A stretch of DNA of 27,086 nt from an uncultured Lachnospiraceae bacterium. Its GTDB lineage: Bacteria > Bacillota > Clostridia > Lachnospirales > Lachnospiraceae. Of this stretch, positions 17,914 through 24,869 are shown piece by piece (the stretch's first letter is position 1; each line of letters starts with the position of its first letter). The notes under the pieces were generated by a model. The model saw only the letters and a list, made by a program, of their open reading frames with translations, was not told the origin of the DNA and did not search any database. The translations under genes were made by a program, and so were the position numbers. The DNA is taken from positions 1 to 27,086 of the forward strand of contig CAJTSB010000032.1 of the NCBI GenBank assembly GCA_910578825.1, written 5' to 3'.

Positions 17914-17955
17914 GGCATCAGGACTCCTCCCACTTCGTGGGTCCCTCCTCATGCC
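17914..17955 (-). promoter_or_regulatory. 5' leader hairpin of the V-ATPase operon mRNA
   Basis: Minus strand: GGCAT/ATGCC, a G-G mismatch, AGGA/TCCT, a purine-rich internal loop (GGGA facing AGGAG), then CCCAC/GTGGG closed by a GAA loop. The predicted transcription start (17954-17956) falls at its first base. About 90 more leader bases follow before the first codon. No U-run follows the hairpin, so it is not a simple attenuator. I do not recognise it as a known riboswitch. Confidence 0.55.
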
Positions 17956-17959
17956 ATAT

Positions 17960-17988
17960 ATTATATCAGACTATGGATATTTTTACAA
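17960..17988 (-). promoter_or_regulatory. Promoter of the V-ATPase operon
   Basis: Minus strand -35 TTGTAA (17983-17988), 17-base spacer, perfect -10 TATAAT (17960-17965) with an extended TG one base upstream. Housekeeping sigma-A type. It is the only convincing promoter for the thirteen minus-strand genes down to 3917. Confidence 0.8.
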
Positions 17989-18008
17989 AATTTTTTTCTT
18001 GTTATGAA

Positions 18009-18035
18009 ACACATACAAGCTGGCGACATATGATA
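18009..18035 (+). promoter_or_regulatory. Candidate sigma-K-like promoter of the Cys-rich small gene
   Basis: AC at 18009-18010, a 16-base spacer, then CATATGATA (18027-18035), which fits the mother-cell sigma-K pattern AC-N16/17-CATAnnnTA. A sigma-A reading (-10 TATGAT) has no good -35. The predicted start is about 25 bases before the ATG, with GGAGG at 18054-18058 between. Confidence 0.45.
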
Positions 18036-18066
18036 CATTGTAATCAAAAATATGGAGGATTAGATT

Positions 18067-18303
18067 ATGAGTGATTTAGCTGCTACAAACTGTGGATGTG
18101 GATGTGAAAGCAATAACAATGGAGGATGCAGTTCCATTATCTGGATCATCATCCTGCTTAGCTGCTGTGGCGGATGCAACGGCGGATTCTTCGGCGGTGG
18201 AGATGGCTGCGGCAACAACAGCTGCCTGTGGATTATCTTATTGCTCTTCTGCTGCGGCGGATGGGGCAACGGCAATGGCTGTGGATGTAATTCCTTCTGC
18301 TAA
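18067..18303 (+). CDS. Small Gly/Cys-rich two-helix membrane peptide ('chorion-like')
   Basis: A 78-aa peptide with 14 Cys and 19 Gly. It is built as an imperfect duplication: SSIIWIIILLSCCGG (22-36) and SCLWIILLLFCCGG (52-65), each a short hydrophobic segment followed by a Cys-Cys-Gly-Gly block, separated and flanked by Gly/Cys/Asn runs. Similar clostridial peptides are annotated as 'chorion class high-cysteine' proteins; their role is unknown. GGAGG lies eight bases before the ATG and a strong terminator follows. The sigma-K-like promoter and Cys-rich make-up would suit a spore coat or crust component, but this is inference. Reads divergently from the V-ATPase operon. Confidence 0.8.
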   Translation: MSDLAATNCGCGCESNNNGGCSSIIWIIILLSCCGGCNGGFFGGGDGCGNNSCLWIILLLFCCGGWGNGNGCGCNSFC

Positions 18304-18311
18304 TCATAACG

Positions 18312-18348
18312 AAAAACCGGGGCTGGCATTTGCCGGCTCCGGTTTTTT
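18312..18348. terminator. Bidirectional terminator between convergent small genes
   Basis: ACCGG and the following GGCTGGC pair with GCCGGCT and CCGGT around an ATTT loop, giving about 16 pairs. An A-run lies on the left side and six T on the right, so it can end transcripts from both the Cys-rich gene (+) and the 48-aa gene (-). Confidence 0.85.
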
Positions 18349-18356
18349 GTTATATA

Positions 18357-18503
18357 TTATTTTTGTTTTTTGTAAGACATGATTTCCACCGAAGTGTATT
18401 CCTGACTTTTTTCTCTTTGCTGTTTCTCCTGAGTTTCTCTTCTGCGCAGACATTCTTCGTCAATTTCATACACGCTGTTTCCATCTATCACTAATTTTCC
18501 CAT
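18357..18503 (-). CDS. Hypothetical 48-aa protein
   Basis: An ATG at 18503 with GGAGG six bases upstream opens a 48-codon frame ending in TAA. The protein begins MGKLVIDGNSVYEIDEE and continues with a very charged Arg/Glu/Gln/Lys stretch (CLRRRETQEKQQREKS), then EYTSVEIMSYKKQK. It is soluble, and its beta-like N-terminus followed by a charged helix looks like a real protein. It ends nine bases from a bidirectional terminator. Function is not recognised. Confidence 0.65.
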   Translation of the reverse strand: MGKLVIDGNSVYEIDEECLRRRETQEKQQREKSQEYTSVEIMSYKKQK

Positions 18504-18522
18504 TTTATGCCTCCGTCTATTC

Positions 18523-18595
18523 TATTATGAAAGCCGATTACTCTGCGGTTTCACTGTTTTTGTAACCGTGATTTATCAAGAATGCTTTCATAGTA
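18523..18595. repeat. 73-base inverted-repeat structure between divergent small genes
   Basis: TATTATGAAAGC (18523-18534) pairs with GCTTTCATAGTA (18584-18595), eleven Watson-Crick pairs plus one G-T. Inside lies a second small stem, CGGTT (18546-18550) with AACCG (18564-18568). It lies upstream of both the 48-aa gene (-) and the 104-aa gene (+). It could be an operator region, a structured RNA or a miniature mobile element remnant. Confidence 0.5.
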
Positions 18596-18606
18596 ATATA
18601 TGCTTT

Positions 18607-18636
18607 GTCATAATCTTTGCCTCACAGACATAGATT
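18607..18636 (+). promoter_or_regulatory. Candidate sigma-E-like promoter of the 104-aa gene
   Basis: GTCATAAT (18607-18614), 14-base spacer, CATAGATT (18629-18636). This fits the sigma-E pattern of Bacillus (near GTCATATT-N14-CATACAAT) better than a sigma-A site. The transcript would start about 14 bases before the ATG at 18657, leaving room for the AAAGGGG ribosome site. Confidence 0.45.
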
Positions 18637-18656
18637 AAAACAAAAAGGGGAATGCA

Positions 18657-18971
18657 ATGGAATCTATCGACTCATTGATACAGGACCGGCACCTGGATAT
18701 GATGAAGGCCGCCCTGCCCTACCTGGATAATTCCAGACAAAGCACCATAGCTATGATGGTGAAATTCATGGAATTACAGCGTACAATCGCTCTTTTTCAC
18801 ACTCCTGGAAATAATCTTCGCATGTGTTCGGAAGAAGAACGCGAAGAGCTTGGCCCATTTCAAATGCTGAACGCAATAAGGGAATACTGCACAGACAGAG
18901 AGAAAGAGATGGTAGATAATATCATGACTTTCGTGCAGATGTTCTCCACCTATGAGACCTTGTTTACTTAA
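18657..18971 (+). CDS. Hypothetical 104-aa helical protein
   Basis: A 104-aa protein that I do not recognise. It is predicted mostly helical and amphipathic, with Met-rich stretches (AMMVKFMELQ, IMTFVQMFSTYETL) and a charged middle (CSEEEREELGP). There is no signal peptide or membrane segment. AAAGGGG precedes the ATG. A 56-base gap without terminator separates it from the next small gene, so the two are probably one transcript. The candidate sigma-E-like promoter would place it in the mother cell during sporulation; this is inference only. Confidence 0.75.
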   Translation: MESIDSLIQDRHLDMMKAALPYLDNSRQSTIAMMVKFMELQRTIALFHTPGNNLRMCSEEEREELGPFQMLNAIREYCTDREKEMVDNIMTFVQMFSTYETLFT

Positions 18972-19027
18972 TCATTATGTGCGTCGACTAACTGTCTGAA
19001 ATTAAATTTAGAAAAGAAAGGAACACT

Positions 19028-19312
19028 ATGGACCCACAGGATTTATTAAATAACCCACAATTGAAAAATATCTCACCGGAAAAACTGCAGTTTTTGATGA
19101 ATCTGGCGCAGAATACTTCGCCCTCCGCCTCCACGCCAAAAGACATGGCTTCTTCTCTGAAAAACGCATCGGAACGTGCGAACAAAGAAGGAATGGATTT
19201 CTCTTCCGGGGAGCGTGATTTAATCATCGAAGTCTTAAAACAGAATCTGCCGCCTCAGGAGCGGCAGAAAGTGGAATTGATGATGCAGATGATGAAGGGC
19301 ATGCGGAAATAA
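19028..19312 (+). CDS. Hypothetical 94-aa helical protein
   Basis: A 94-aa soluble protein of unknown function. The N-terminus DPQDLLNNPQLKNISPEK and the C-terminus LPPQERQKVELMMQMMKGMRK frame a Ser/Ala-rich middle. The pattern of short helices and the basic Met-rich end recall other small clostridial proteins encoded in pairs with the preceding gene type. AAAGAAAGG lies just upstream of the ATG, and a bidirectional terminator follows at 19337-19378. Confidence 0.75.
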   Translation: MDPQDLLNNPQLKNISPEKLQFLMNLAQNTSPSASTPKDMASSLKNASERANKEGMDFSSGERDLIIEVLKQNLPPQERQKVELMMQMMKGMRK

Positions 19313-19336
19313 CATACAATAATCTCCCGGGAAATA

Positions 19337-19378
19337 AAAAGCCAGCCCATTCAAATTTACTGACATGGGATGGCTTTT
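19337..19378. terminator. Bidirectional terminator between the small-gene pair and leuS
   Basis: AAAAGCCA and CCCAT (19337-19350) pair with ATGGG and TGGCTTTT (19365-19378), with a single G-A mismatch and a 14-base loop. A- and T-runs on the outer arms serve both converging genes. Confidence 0.8.
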
Positions 19379-19392
19379 ATTTCTCAGAGGAA

Positions 19393-21801
19393 TTACTTTG
19401 CTACAATATTGATAATTCTGCCTGGCACATAAATCTCTTTGACAATGTTTCCGGTCAGTTTGTCTCCAAGCGCTTCCTTTCCTGCCGCAATCGCAGCATC
19501 TTTATCAGCGTCTGTCGGAATCGTTACGGTAGCTCTTGTCTTTCCATTTATCTGAACGGCAATCTCTATGGTATTCTCCACCGTTTTGGACTCGTCATAC
19601 TCCGGCCACGTATTCTGATAAATTCGTCCCTCATAACCGCAGGCGTCCCAGATTTCCTCCGTAATATGCGGAGCAACCGGATTCAGCAGCATAAGAAACG
19701 TTTCAAATTCTGCGCGGTTGATGTTCCCATCCTTGGAGAAATCGTTGAGAATCGTCATCATGGCCGCAATTGCCGTGTTGTATTTGAGGTTCTCATAATC
19801 AGAACTTACCTTCTTGATAAGCTGATGCATTTTCGTCTCAAATTCCGGACGGTAGCTGTCGCCATCAACCAGAATATCCTGCAATTTCCACACACGCTCT
19901 AAGAACCTGCGGCATCCCTTGACGCCATTTTCCGACCAGGATGCGCTCAAATCAAATGCCCCGATAAACATTTCATAGGTGCGCAGCGTATCTGCACCGT
20001 AATCCATCACAATATCATCCGGATTTACTACATTTCCACGAGATTTCGACATTTTCTCACCGTTCTCACCGAGAATCATCCCGTGGGAAGTACGTTTCTG
20101 ATAAGGCTCCGGCGTAGGCACTACTTTGTGGTCGTACAGGAACCGATGCCAGAAACGGGAGTACAGAAGATGCAGCGTCGTGTGCTCCATACCTCCGTTA
20201 TACCAGTCTACCGGGAGCCAGTAATCAAGCGCCTCTTTGCTTGCCAGCGCATCCGGATTCTTCGGGTCTGTGTAACGCAGGAAATACCAGGAGGAACCTG
20301 CCCACTGGGGCATGGTGTCTGTCTCACGTTTTGCCGGACCTCCACAACAGGGACAGGTTGTATTCACCCAGTCTGTCATAGCTGCCAACGGTGATTCTCC
20401 TGTATCGGTAGGCATATAGCTGTCCACCTCGGGAAGCTGCAACGGCAGTTCGCTTTCCGGCAACGCCACATAACCGCATTTTTCACAATTTACAATCGGG
20501 ATTGGCTCTCCCCAATAACGCTGACGGGAAAATACCCAATCCCTCAGCTTAAAGTTCGTCTTGCCTTTTCCAATCTTCTTCTCTTCCAGAAATTCTATAA
20601 TCTTCTGTTTTGCTTCCGCAACTTCAAGTCCATCCAGAAAACCGGAATTGACCAGCTTACCGGTAGCAACGTCCGTATATGCCTCTTCCTGCACATTTTC
20701 CCCGCCAGCCACAACTTCAATGATTGGCAGATTGAATTTCTTAGCAAATTCCCAGTCACGGGTGTCGTGTGCCGGAACCGCCATAATCGCTCCGGTTCCG
20801 TAGCTCATCAATACATAATCGGATACCCAGACAGGAATCTCTTTATCGTTTACCGGATCGATGGCTTTTAAACCGTCAATTTCCACACCTGTCTTCTCTT
20901 TGGCAAGCTCAGAACGTTCAAAATCCGACTTTCTCGCCGCCTGCTCGCGGTATGCCACAATCTCATCCCAGTTCTTTATTTCATCTTTATATTTGTCCAG
21001 CATCGGATGCTCCGGGGAGACAACCATATAAGTGGCTCCAAACAAGGTATCCGGTCTGGTCGTATAAACCGTAAGTTTCTCGTCCTTGCCCGCAATCGGG
21101 AAATCAACCTCCGCACCCTGACTCTTTCCAATCCAGTTGCGTTGGGAGACTTTTACGCGCTCAATATAATCTACGTCTTCCAGGCCTTCCAGAAGTTTCT
21201 CTGCATATTCCGTAATCTTTAACATCCACTGGCTCTTTACCTTGCGGACAACCGGAGCGCCGCATCGCTCGCAGACGCCGTTTACGACTTCCTCATTGGC
21301 AAGACCCACCTTGCAGGAGGTACACCAGTTAATCGGCATTTCTGTCTTATAAGCAAGACCTTCACTGAATAATTTCAGGAAAATCCATTGTGTCCAGTGA
21401 TAGTATTCGGGATCTGTCGTGTTGACTTCCCTGTCCCAGTCAAAGGAATAACCAAGCGCATGGAGTTGTCCTTTGAAACGCTCTACGTTATTCTTCGTAA
21501 CTACTTTCGGATGAATCTTATTCTGGATTGCATAGTTCTCTGTTGGAAGTCCAAATGCATCCCATCCCATGGGATAGAGCACATTATAGCCCTGCATTCT
21601 CCGCTTTCTCGCTACAATATCAAGCGCGGTGTAAGGTCTTGGGTGCCCTACATGAAGTCCCTGTCCGGATGGATAGGGGAACTCTACCAATGCGTAATAT
21701 TTGGGTTTCGAATAATCATCTGTCGCGGCAAAAGCTTTCTCCTCGTCCCAAATCTTCTGCCATTTTTCTTCCAACGCTCTGTGGTTGTATGGTGCTGCCA
21801 T
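19393..21801 (-). CDS. leuS: Leucyl-tRNA synthetase
   Basis: An 802-aa class I synthetase that charges tRNA-Leu. The HIGH-type motif appears as HVGHPRPYT (about 51-59) and the KMSKS motif as EKMSKSRGN. The CP1 editing domain shows TTRPDTLFGATY and the AVPAHDTRD motif with its Asp. Two Cys clusters are visible: CTSCKVGL with CERCGAP, and CEKCGY with CPCCGG; the first sits in the zinc-binding ZN1 position. The C-terminal anticodon-binding and tail domains are complete (ending GRIINIVAK). The ATG has GGAGG nine bases upstream. It is monocistronic, with its own promoter and a shared terminator. Confidence 0.98.
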   Translation of the reverse strand: MAAPYNHRALEEKWQKIWDEEKAFAATDDYSKPKYYALVEFPYPSGQGLHVGHPRPYTALDIVARKRRMQGYNVLYPMGWDAFGLPTENYAIQNKIHPKVVTKNNVERFKGQLHALGYSFDWDREVNTTDPEYYHWTQWIFLKLFSEGLAYKTEMPINWCTSCKVGLANEEVVNGVCERCGAPVVRKVKSQWMLKITEYAEKLLEGLEDVDYIERVKVSQRNWIGKSQGAEVDFPIAGKDEKLTVYTTRPDTLFGATYMVVSPEHPMLDKYKDEIKNWDEIVAYREQAARKSDFERSELAKEKTGVEIDGLKAIDPVNDKEIPVWVSDYVLMSYGTGAIMAVPAHDTRDWEFAKKFNLPIIEVVAGGENVQEEAYTDVATGKLVNSGFLDGLEVAEAKQKIIEFLEEKKIGKGKTNFKLRDWVFSRQRYWGEPIPIVNCEKCGYVALPESELPLQLPEVDSYMPTDTGESPLAAMTDWVNTTCPCCGGPAKRETDTMPQWAGSSWYFLRYTDPKNPDALASKEALDYWLPVDWYNGGMEHTTLHLLYSRFWHRFLYDHKVVPTPEPYQKRTSHGMILGENGEKMSKSRGNVVNPDDIVMDYGADTLRTYEMFIGAFDLSASWSENGVKGCRRFLERVWKLQDILVDGDSYRPEFETKMHQLIKKVSSDYENLKYNTAIAAMMTILNDFSKDGNINRAEFETFLMLLNPVAPHITEEIWDACGYEGRIYQNTWPEYDESKTVENTIEIAVQINGKTRATVTIPTDADKDAAIAAGKEALGDKLTGNIVKEIYVPGRIINIVAK

Positions 21802-21877
21802 CTTTTATCCTCCATTCTATGCCATTATATCCGCCCTAAGCGGTACCATCGGCTGTAAATACATTTATACTTCTAAA

Positions 21878-21905
21878 ATTCTATCACAAGGAAGGGTTTT
21901 GTCAA
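21878..21905 (-). promoter_or_regulatory. Promoter of leuS
   Basis: Minus strand -35 TTGACA (21900-21905), 16-base spacer, -10 TAGAAT (21878-21883). The leader is about 70 bases, too short for a full T-box. Confidence 0.75.
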
Positions 21906-21982
21906 GTCACATTATAACATACATGCACACATCTCACCCAATTCAATATTATAAAAGTAAAAAACAAATACAGGAGATTTTC

Positions 21983-22504
21983 ATGTCTCATTCTATTGTA
22001 AATAAAGCTTACGAAAACCCGGGGCTGCTCTATCTGGAAACAGCCCTTTATCATATGCCCGCCGCGTATGCAGAACTCACCGGAAACCCAGGAAACAGCG
22101 ATATCAGAGGCATCGTGCGTTTCTATCCTGTCGGAAATGAAGTATTGGTTAATGCCGAAATATATGGTCTTCCGACAGAAGATGAAAACTGCGATTCTGA
22201 TATCTTTGGTTTCCATATTCACCAGGGAGAATCCTGCACCGGGAATACCTCAGATCCTTATGCGGACGCAGGAATGCATTACAACCCTTATGACTGTCCG
22301 CACCCGGCGCATACGGGAGATATGCCGCCTCTGTTTGGAAATGAAGGATTTGCCTGGATGATGTACGTTACCGACCGCTTTACCATCGCGGATATCATAG
22401 ACAGAACCGTTATCATACACAGCAAAGCAGACGATTTTACCACGCAGCCTTCCGGTAATTCCGGTGACAAAATTGCCTGTGCTACCATTCAGGCCGTCAG
22501 ATAA
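21983..22504 (+). CDS. Cu/Zn superoxide dismutase family protein, no signal peptide
   Basis: A 173-aa protein. The ATG at 21983 has AGGAGAT five bases upstream; the open frame extends upstream but without a ribosome site. All seven metal ligands of Cu/Zn SOD are in place: H78 and H80 (GFHIH), H99 (HYNP), H107, H110 and D113 (HPAHTGD), and H146. The disulfide pair C85 and C166 is kept. The active-site Arg of SOD1 (R143) is Lys here (K163 in SGNSGDKIAC). No signal peptide is present, so it should be cytoplasmic, unlike typical periplasmic SodC. Divergent from leuS; the promoter (perhaps TATTAT at 21947-21952) is weak. Superoxide removal is likely but unproven because of the Lys. Confidence 0.85.
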   Translation: MSHSIVNKAYENPGLLYLETALYHMPAAYAELTGNPGNSDIRGIVRFYPVGNEVLVNAEIYGLPTEDENCDSDIFGFHIHQGESCTGNTSDPYADAGMHYNPYDCPHPAHTGDMPPLFGNEGFAWMMYVTDRFTIADIIDRTVIIHSKADDFTTQPSGNSGDKIACATIQAVR

Positions 22505-22514
22505 AGCAAAGCCA

Positions 22515-22556
22515 AAAAGCCTGAAAAAGCTGTTTCCACAGTTTTTTCAGGCTTTT
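22515..22556. terminator. Bidirectional terminator between SOD-like and chemoreceptor genes
   Basis: AAAAGCCTGAAAAA (22515-22528) pairs with TTTTTCAGGCTTTT (22543-22556), and the inner bases CTGT/ACAG extend the stem. It serves both converging genes. Confidence 0.85.
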
Positions 22557-22563
22557 AAGATTT

Positions 22564-24690
22564 CTAATTATTTTCGTCTGCCTCTTCCTGTATCTCGGTC
22601 GATTCAACGGTTTCTGTTTCATCCTCTTCGTCTGTCAGCCGGAATTTATCAATCATATCATTCAGCTCGGTCGCCTGCGCAGAAAGCTCCTGACTGGTCG
22701 CAGAAGTCTGCTCCGCTGCCGCCGAGTTCGTCTGCACCACTTCTGAGATTATCTCAATGGCATCATTAACCTGCTGCATGGACTGGTTCTGTTCATCCGA
22801 ATTCTCTGCTACGGCCTCCACTGCTTTTACAATCTCGTCCATGCCAACGATAACGCCCTGAAGGACTTGTGCCATCTCATCGGCAATCCGGTTGCCGCTT
22901 TCCACCTCATTCAATGCCGCCTGAATCAGTTTCCTTGTATCTACCACTGCCCCAGTACACTGATTTGCCAAATGCCCAATCTCACCTGCTACCACGGCAA
23001 ATCCACGACCTGCCTCTCCTGCGCGCGCTGCCTCAATGGAGGCATTCAATGACAGAAGGTTGGTCTGGTCTGCAATTTCTTCAATCGTCTGAATGATATT
23101 GGCAATCTGCATGGAAGCATCGCTAATCTTCTCCATCGCCTTCATCATCTCAGTAATATACGCATTGCTGGCATTTGCCTGATCGCCAATTTCCATCGCC
23201 TTTTTGTTCGTAGAAAGGGCATTTTCCGTATTTCGCTGCACCTGTTCCGCTACATTATTAACCGTTGCCAGAAGCTCCTGCACGGATGCCGCCTGGTCTG
23301 TAGCGCCCTCTGCAAGAGACTGTGCTCCGTCTGCAAGTTGCGTTGAGCCAATTCCCACCTGCTCTGAGGATTCTTTGATATGGTTTATCGTGTCTGTGAG
23401 GGAATATTTAATCTTGCGCACTGCTTCCAGAATATTTTTGAAATCTCCTATATAAGACTCCCTTGCCCTGGAATGAACGCCGAAATTATTTTCACTCATT
23501 TCTCCCAGAATATAATCCACATCACCAATAATACGTTTCATGTCAGAGACGATATCCCGGGTGGCATTTGCAAGAATCAAAGTCTCATCCTGGGTCATTA
23601 TCTCTGGAACTTCCGTATGTAAATCACCTTTCGCCAACGCCGTCAGGCGTTTGGCACATTGATGGATCGGCGTGCCGATATTATCGGCAAGTTTCCGCAC
23701 CATGAATACTGCCACAACAATGGAGATAATCACAATCAAAATCGTGATTATTATCCCTACAACGGTCTCAAGGTTAAAGTCAGAAATCGGGGCAGTAATG
23801 GCAATACTCCAATTTTTGCTGTTCTTCACCGGGGTATACGCCATAATCTTTTTTACGCCGTTGTAACTGTAAGTCCCAAATCCCGACTCACCATTTATCA
23901 TTTTCTGTTCCAGCCTGGCGACCGGTTTCAGCTTGGAATTTGTCTGCGCATCCCGGATACTGTTATCTTTCATCTTTACCAGCTGCTCATCCTTATGGGC
24001 AATGACGTTTCCTTCGCTGTCCAGCATATAAGCGGAACCATTGGCGCTCACATTGACTGCCACCATAATATCGTTAAGGAAGTTTGAATCCGGTATCAGA
24101 TAAATGACGCCAACTACTTCTGTCCCATGAGTCCCTTCTTTCCATAAGGGCGCTGCAATGCGGATTTCCATGGAGGACTGGTCTTCGCTGATAATCGGTT
24201 CCGTTACAAAGACCCCGCCCTGCATTGCCGCCTGGAAATAATCCGCATCTGCAAAATTTTCTCCTGTAAAAATACTGGTTCCTGTGCTGTCAAGGATGTC
24301 TCCTGCCACCAGTTCGTTTACTTTTACCCTCTCGTCAATAATAGCCTTTTTTTCCTCCACTGTTGCTGAATCATTGGCAAGGCGCGCTGTCATTCCCAAA
24401 TCTTCAACCAGATTCATATAAGAAGTAATCTCCCATTCTACGCGCTCCGCCGATACGTGTGCCGTTGCATTCATGTTTCGTTTGAGGGTAGAATTGGTAC
24501 TTTGGTTATTCAATATACTGGAAATAATACCTAAGAGCGACAGGGAGATGATAACTAACGCCAATACGGAAACCGTAATTTTGCCTTTTATCGTCTCGTG
24601 ATATAATCTTTTTATTTCCTTTATGCTCCATTTACCCTTTGCATTCTTTTGTTTCTTTGTTGTTACTTTTTCATTTTTGTTATTCTTCAT
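22564..24690 (-). CDS. Methyl-accepting chemotaxis protein with dCache-like sensor
   Basis: A 708-aa transmembrane receptor when started at the ATG at 24690, which has GGAAGG upstream; a 32-residue upstream extension reads as leader. A Lys-rich cytoplasmic N-terminus precedes TM1 (37-60), an extracellular double-Cache-type domain (about 61-308), TM2 (310-331), HAMP (332-385), and the methylation and signaling helices. The tip reads IADQTNLLSLNASIEAARAGE followed by GRGFAVVAGEIGHLA, diagnostic of MCPs. The tail is acidic (EEDETETVESTE) without a CheR-tethering pentapeptide. No other chemotaxis gene is nearby, so its ligand and signaling partners cannot be read from context. Confidence 0.94.
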   Translation of the reverse strand: MKNNKNEKVTTKKQKNAKGKWSIKEIKRLYHETIKGKITVSVLALVIISLSLLGIISSILNNQSTNSTLKRNMNATAHVSAERVEWEITSYMNLVEDLGMTARLANDSATVEEKKAIIDERVKVNELVAGDILDSTGTSIFTGENFADADYFQAAMQGGVFVTEPIISEDQSSMEIRIAAPLWKEGTHGTEVVGVIYLIPDSNFLNDIMVAVNVSANGSAYMLDSEGNVIAHKDEQLVKMKDNSIRDAQTNSKLKPVARLEQKMINGESGFGTYSYNGVKKIMAYTPVKNSKNWSIAITAPISDFNLETVVGIIITILIVIISIVVAVFMVRKLADNIGTPIHQCAKRLTALAKGDLHTEVPEIMTQDETLILANATRDIVSDMKRIIGDVDYILGEMSENNFGVHSRARESYIGDFKNILEAVRKIKYSLTDTINHIKESSEQVGIGSTQLADGAQSLAEGATDQAASVQELLATVNNVAEQVQRNTENALSTNKKAMEIGDQANASNAYITEMMKAMEKISDASMQIANIIQTIEEIADQTNLLSLNASIEAARAGEAGRGFAVVAGEIGHLANQCTGAVVDTRKLIQAALNEVESGNRIADEMAQVLQGVIVGMDEIVKAVEAVAENSDEQNQSMQQVNDAIEIISEVVQTNSAAAEQTSATSQELSAQATELNDMIDKFRLTDEEDETETVESTEIQEEADENN

Positions 24691-24734
24691 TTTAATTACC
24701 TTCCACCCCTCTGATACTCTGCTCCTCGTCACAC

Positions 24735-24740
24735 AGTATA
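24735..24740 (-). promoter_or_regulatory. Likely -10 box of the chemoreceptor gene
   Basis: TATACT on the minus strand, 45 bases before the ATG at 24690. The -35 (TTTACG with a 19-base spacer) is poor. No sigma-28 type motility promoter is seen. Confidence 0.35.
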
Positions 24741-24806
24741 ACCGGTGCGGTCCTTTCTTCGTAAAACAAGGCGGACAAGTCCGCATTTACTTTCCTGATT
24801 AAAAAG

Positions 24807-24861
24807 ACTACAGTTCAGCCTTCACCATTCGCTCAAACGTGGGTGACGGCTGAACTGTAGT
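24807..24861 (-). terminator. Terminator of the EF-G-like gene
   Basis: ACTACAGTTCAGCC (24807-24820) pairs perfectly with GGCTGAACTGTAGT (24848-24861); one mismatch further in, TCACC pairs with GGTGA. On the minus strand CTTTTT follows directly, as in a rho-independent terminator. It starts nine bases past the EF-G-like stop codon. Confidence 0.9.
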
Positions 24862-24869
24862 AATAAAAT

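Noticed and set aside
17914..17955. V-ATPase leader hairpin as a rho-independent terminator
   Set aside because: No U-run follows on either strand at the right distance; it sits at the transcript start, not after a gene.
21802..21871. GGTACCGC string on the minus strand ahead of leuS, resembling the T-box antiterminator core
   Set aside because: The leader from the predicted start is only about 70 bases, with no stem I, specifier loop or terminator; the core lacks the full AGGGTGGTACCGCG context.
21901..21982. Strong promoter for the SOD-like gene
   Set aside because: TATTAT with TGCACA upstream is only a weak match; TATAAC nearer the leuS -35 has no properly spaced partner. Not listed as a feature.
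24691..24786. N-terminal extension of the chemoreceptor
   Set aside because: The upstream ATG has no ribosome site, lies ahead of the likely -10 box, and the extension would precede the Lys-rich tail with a Cys-containing non-helical stretch.
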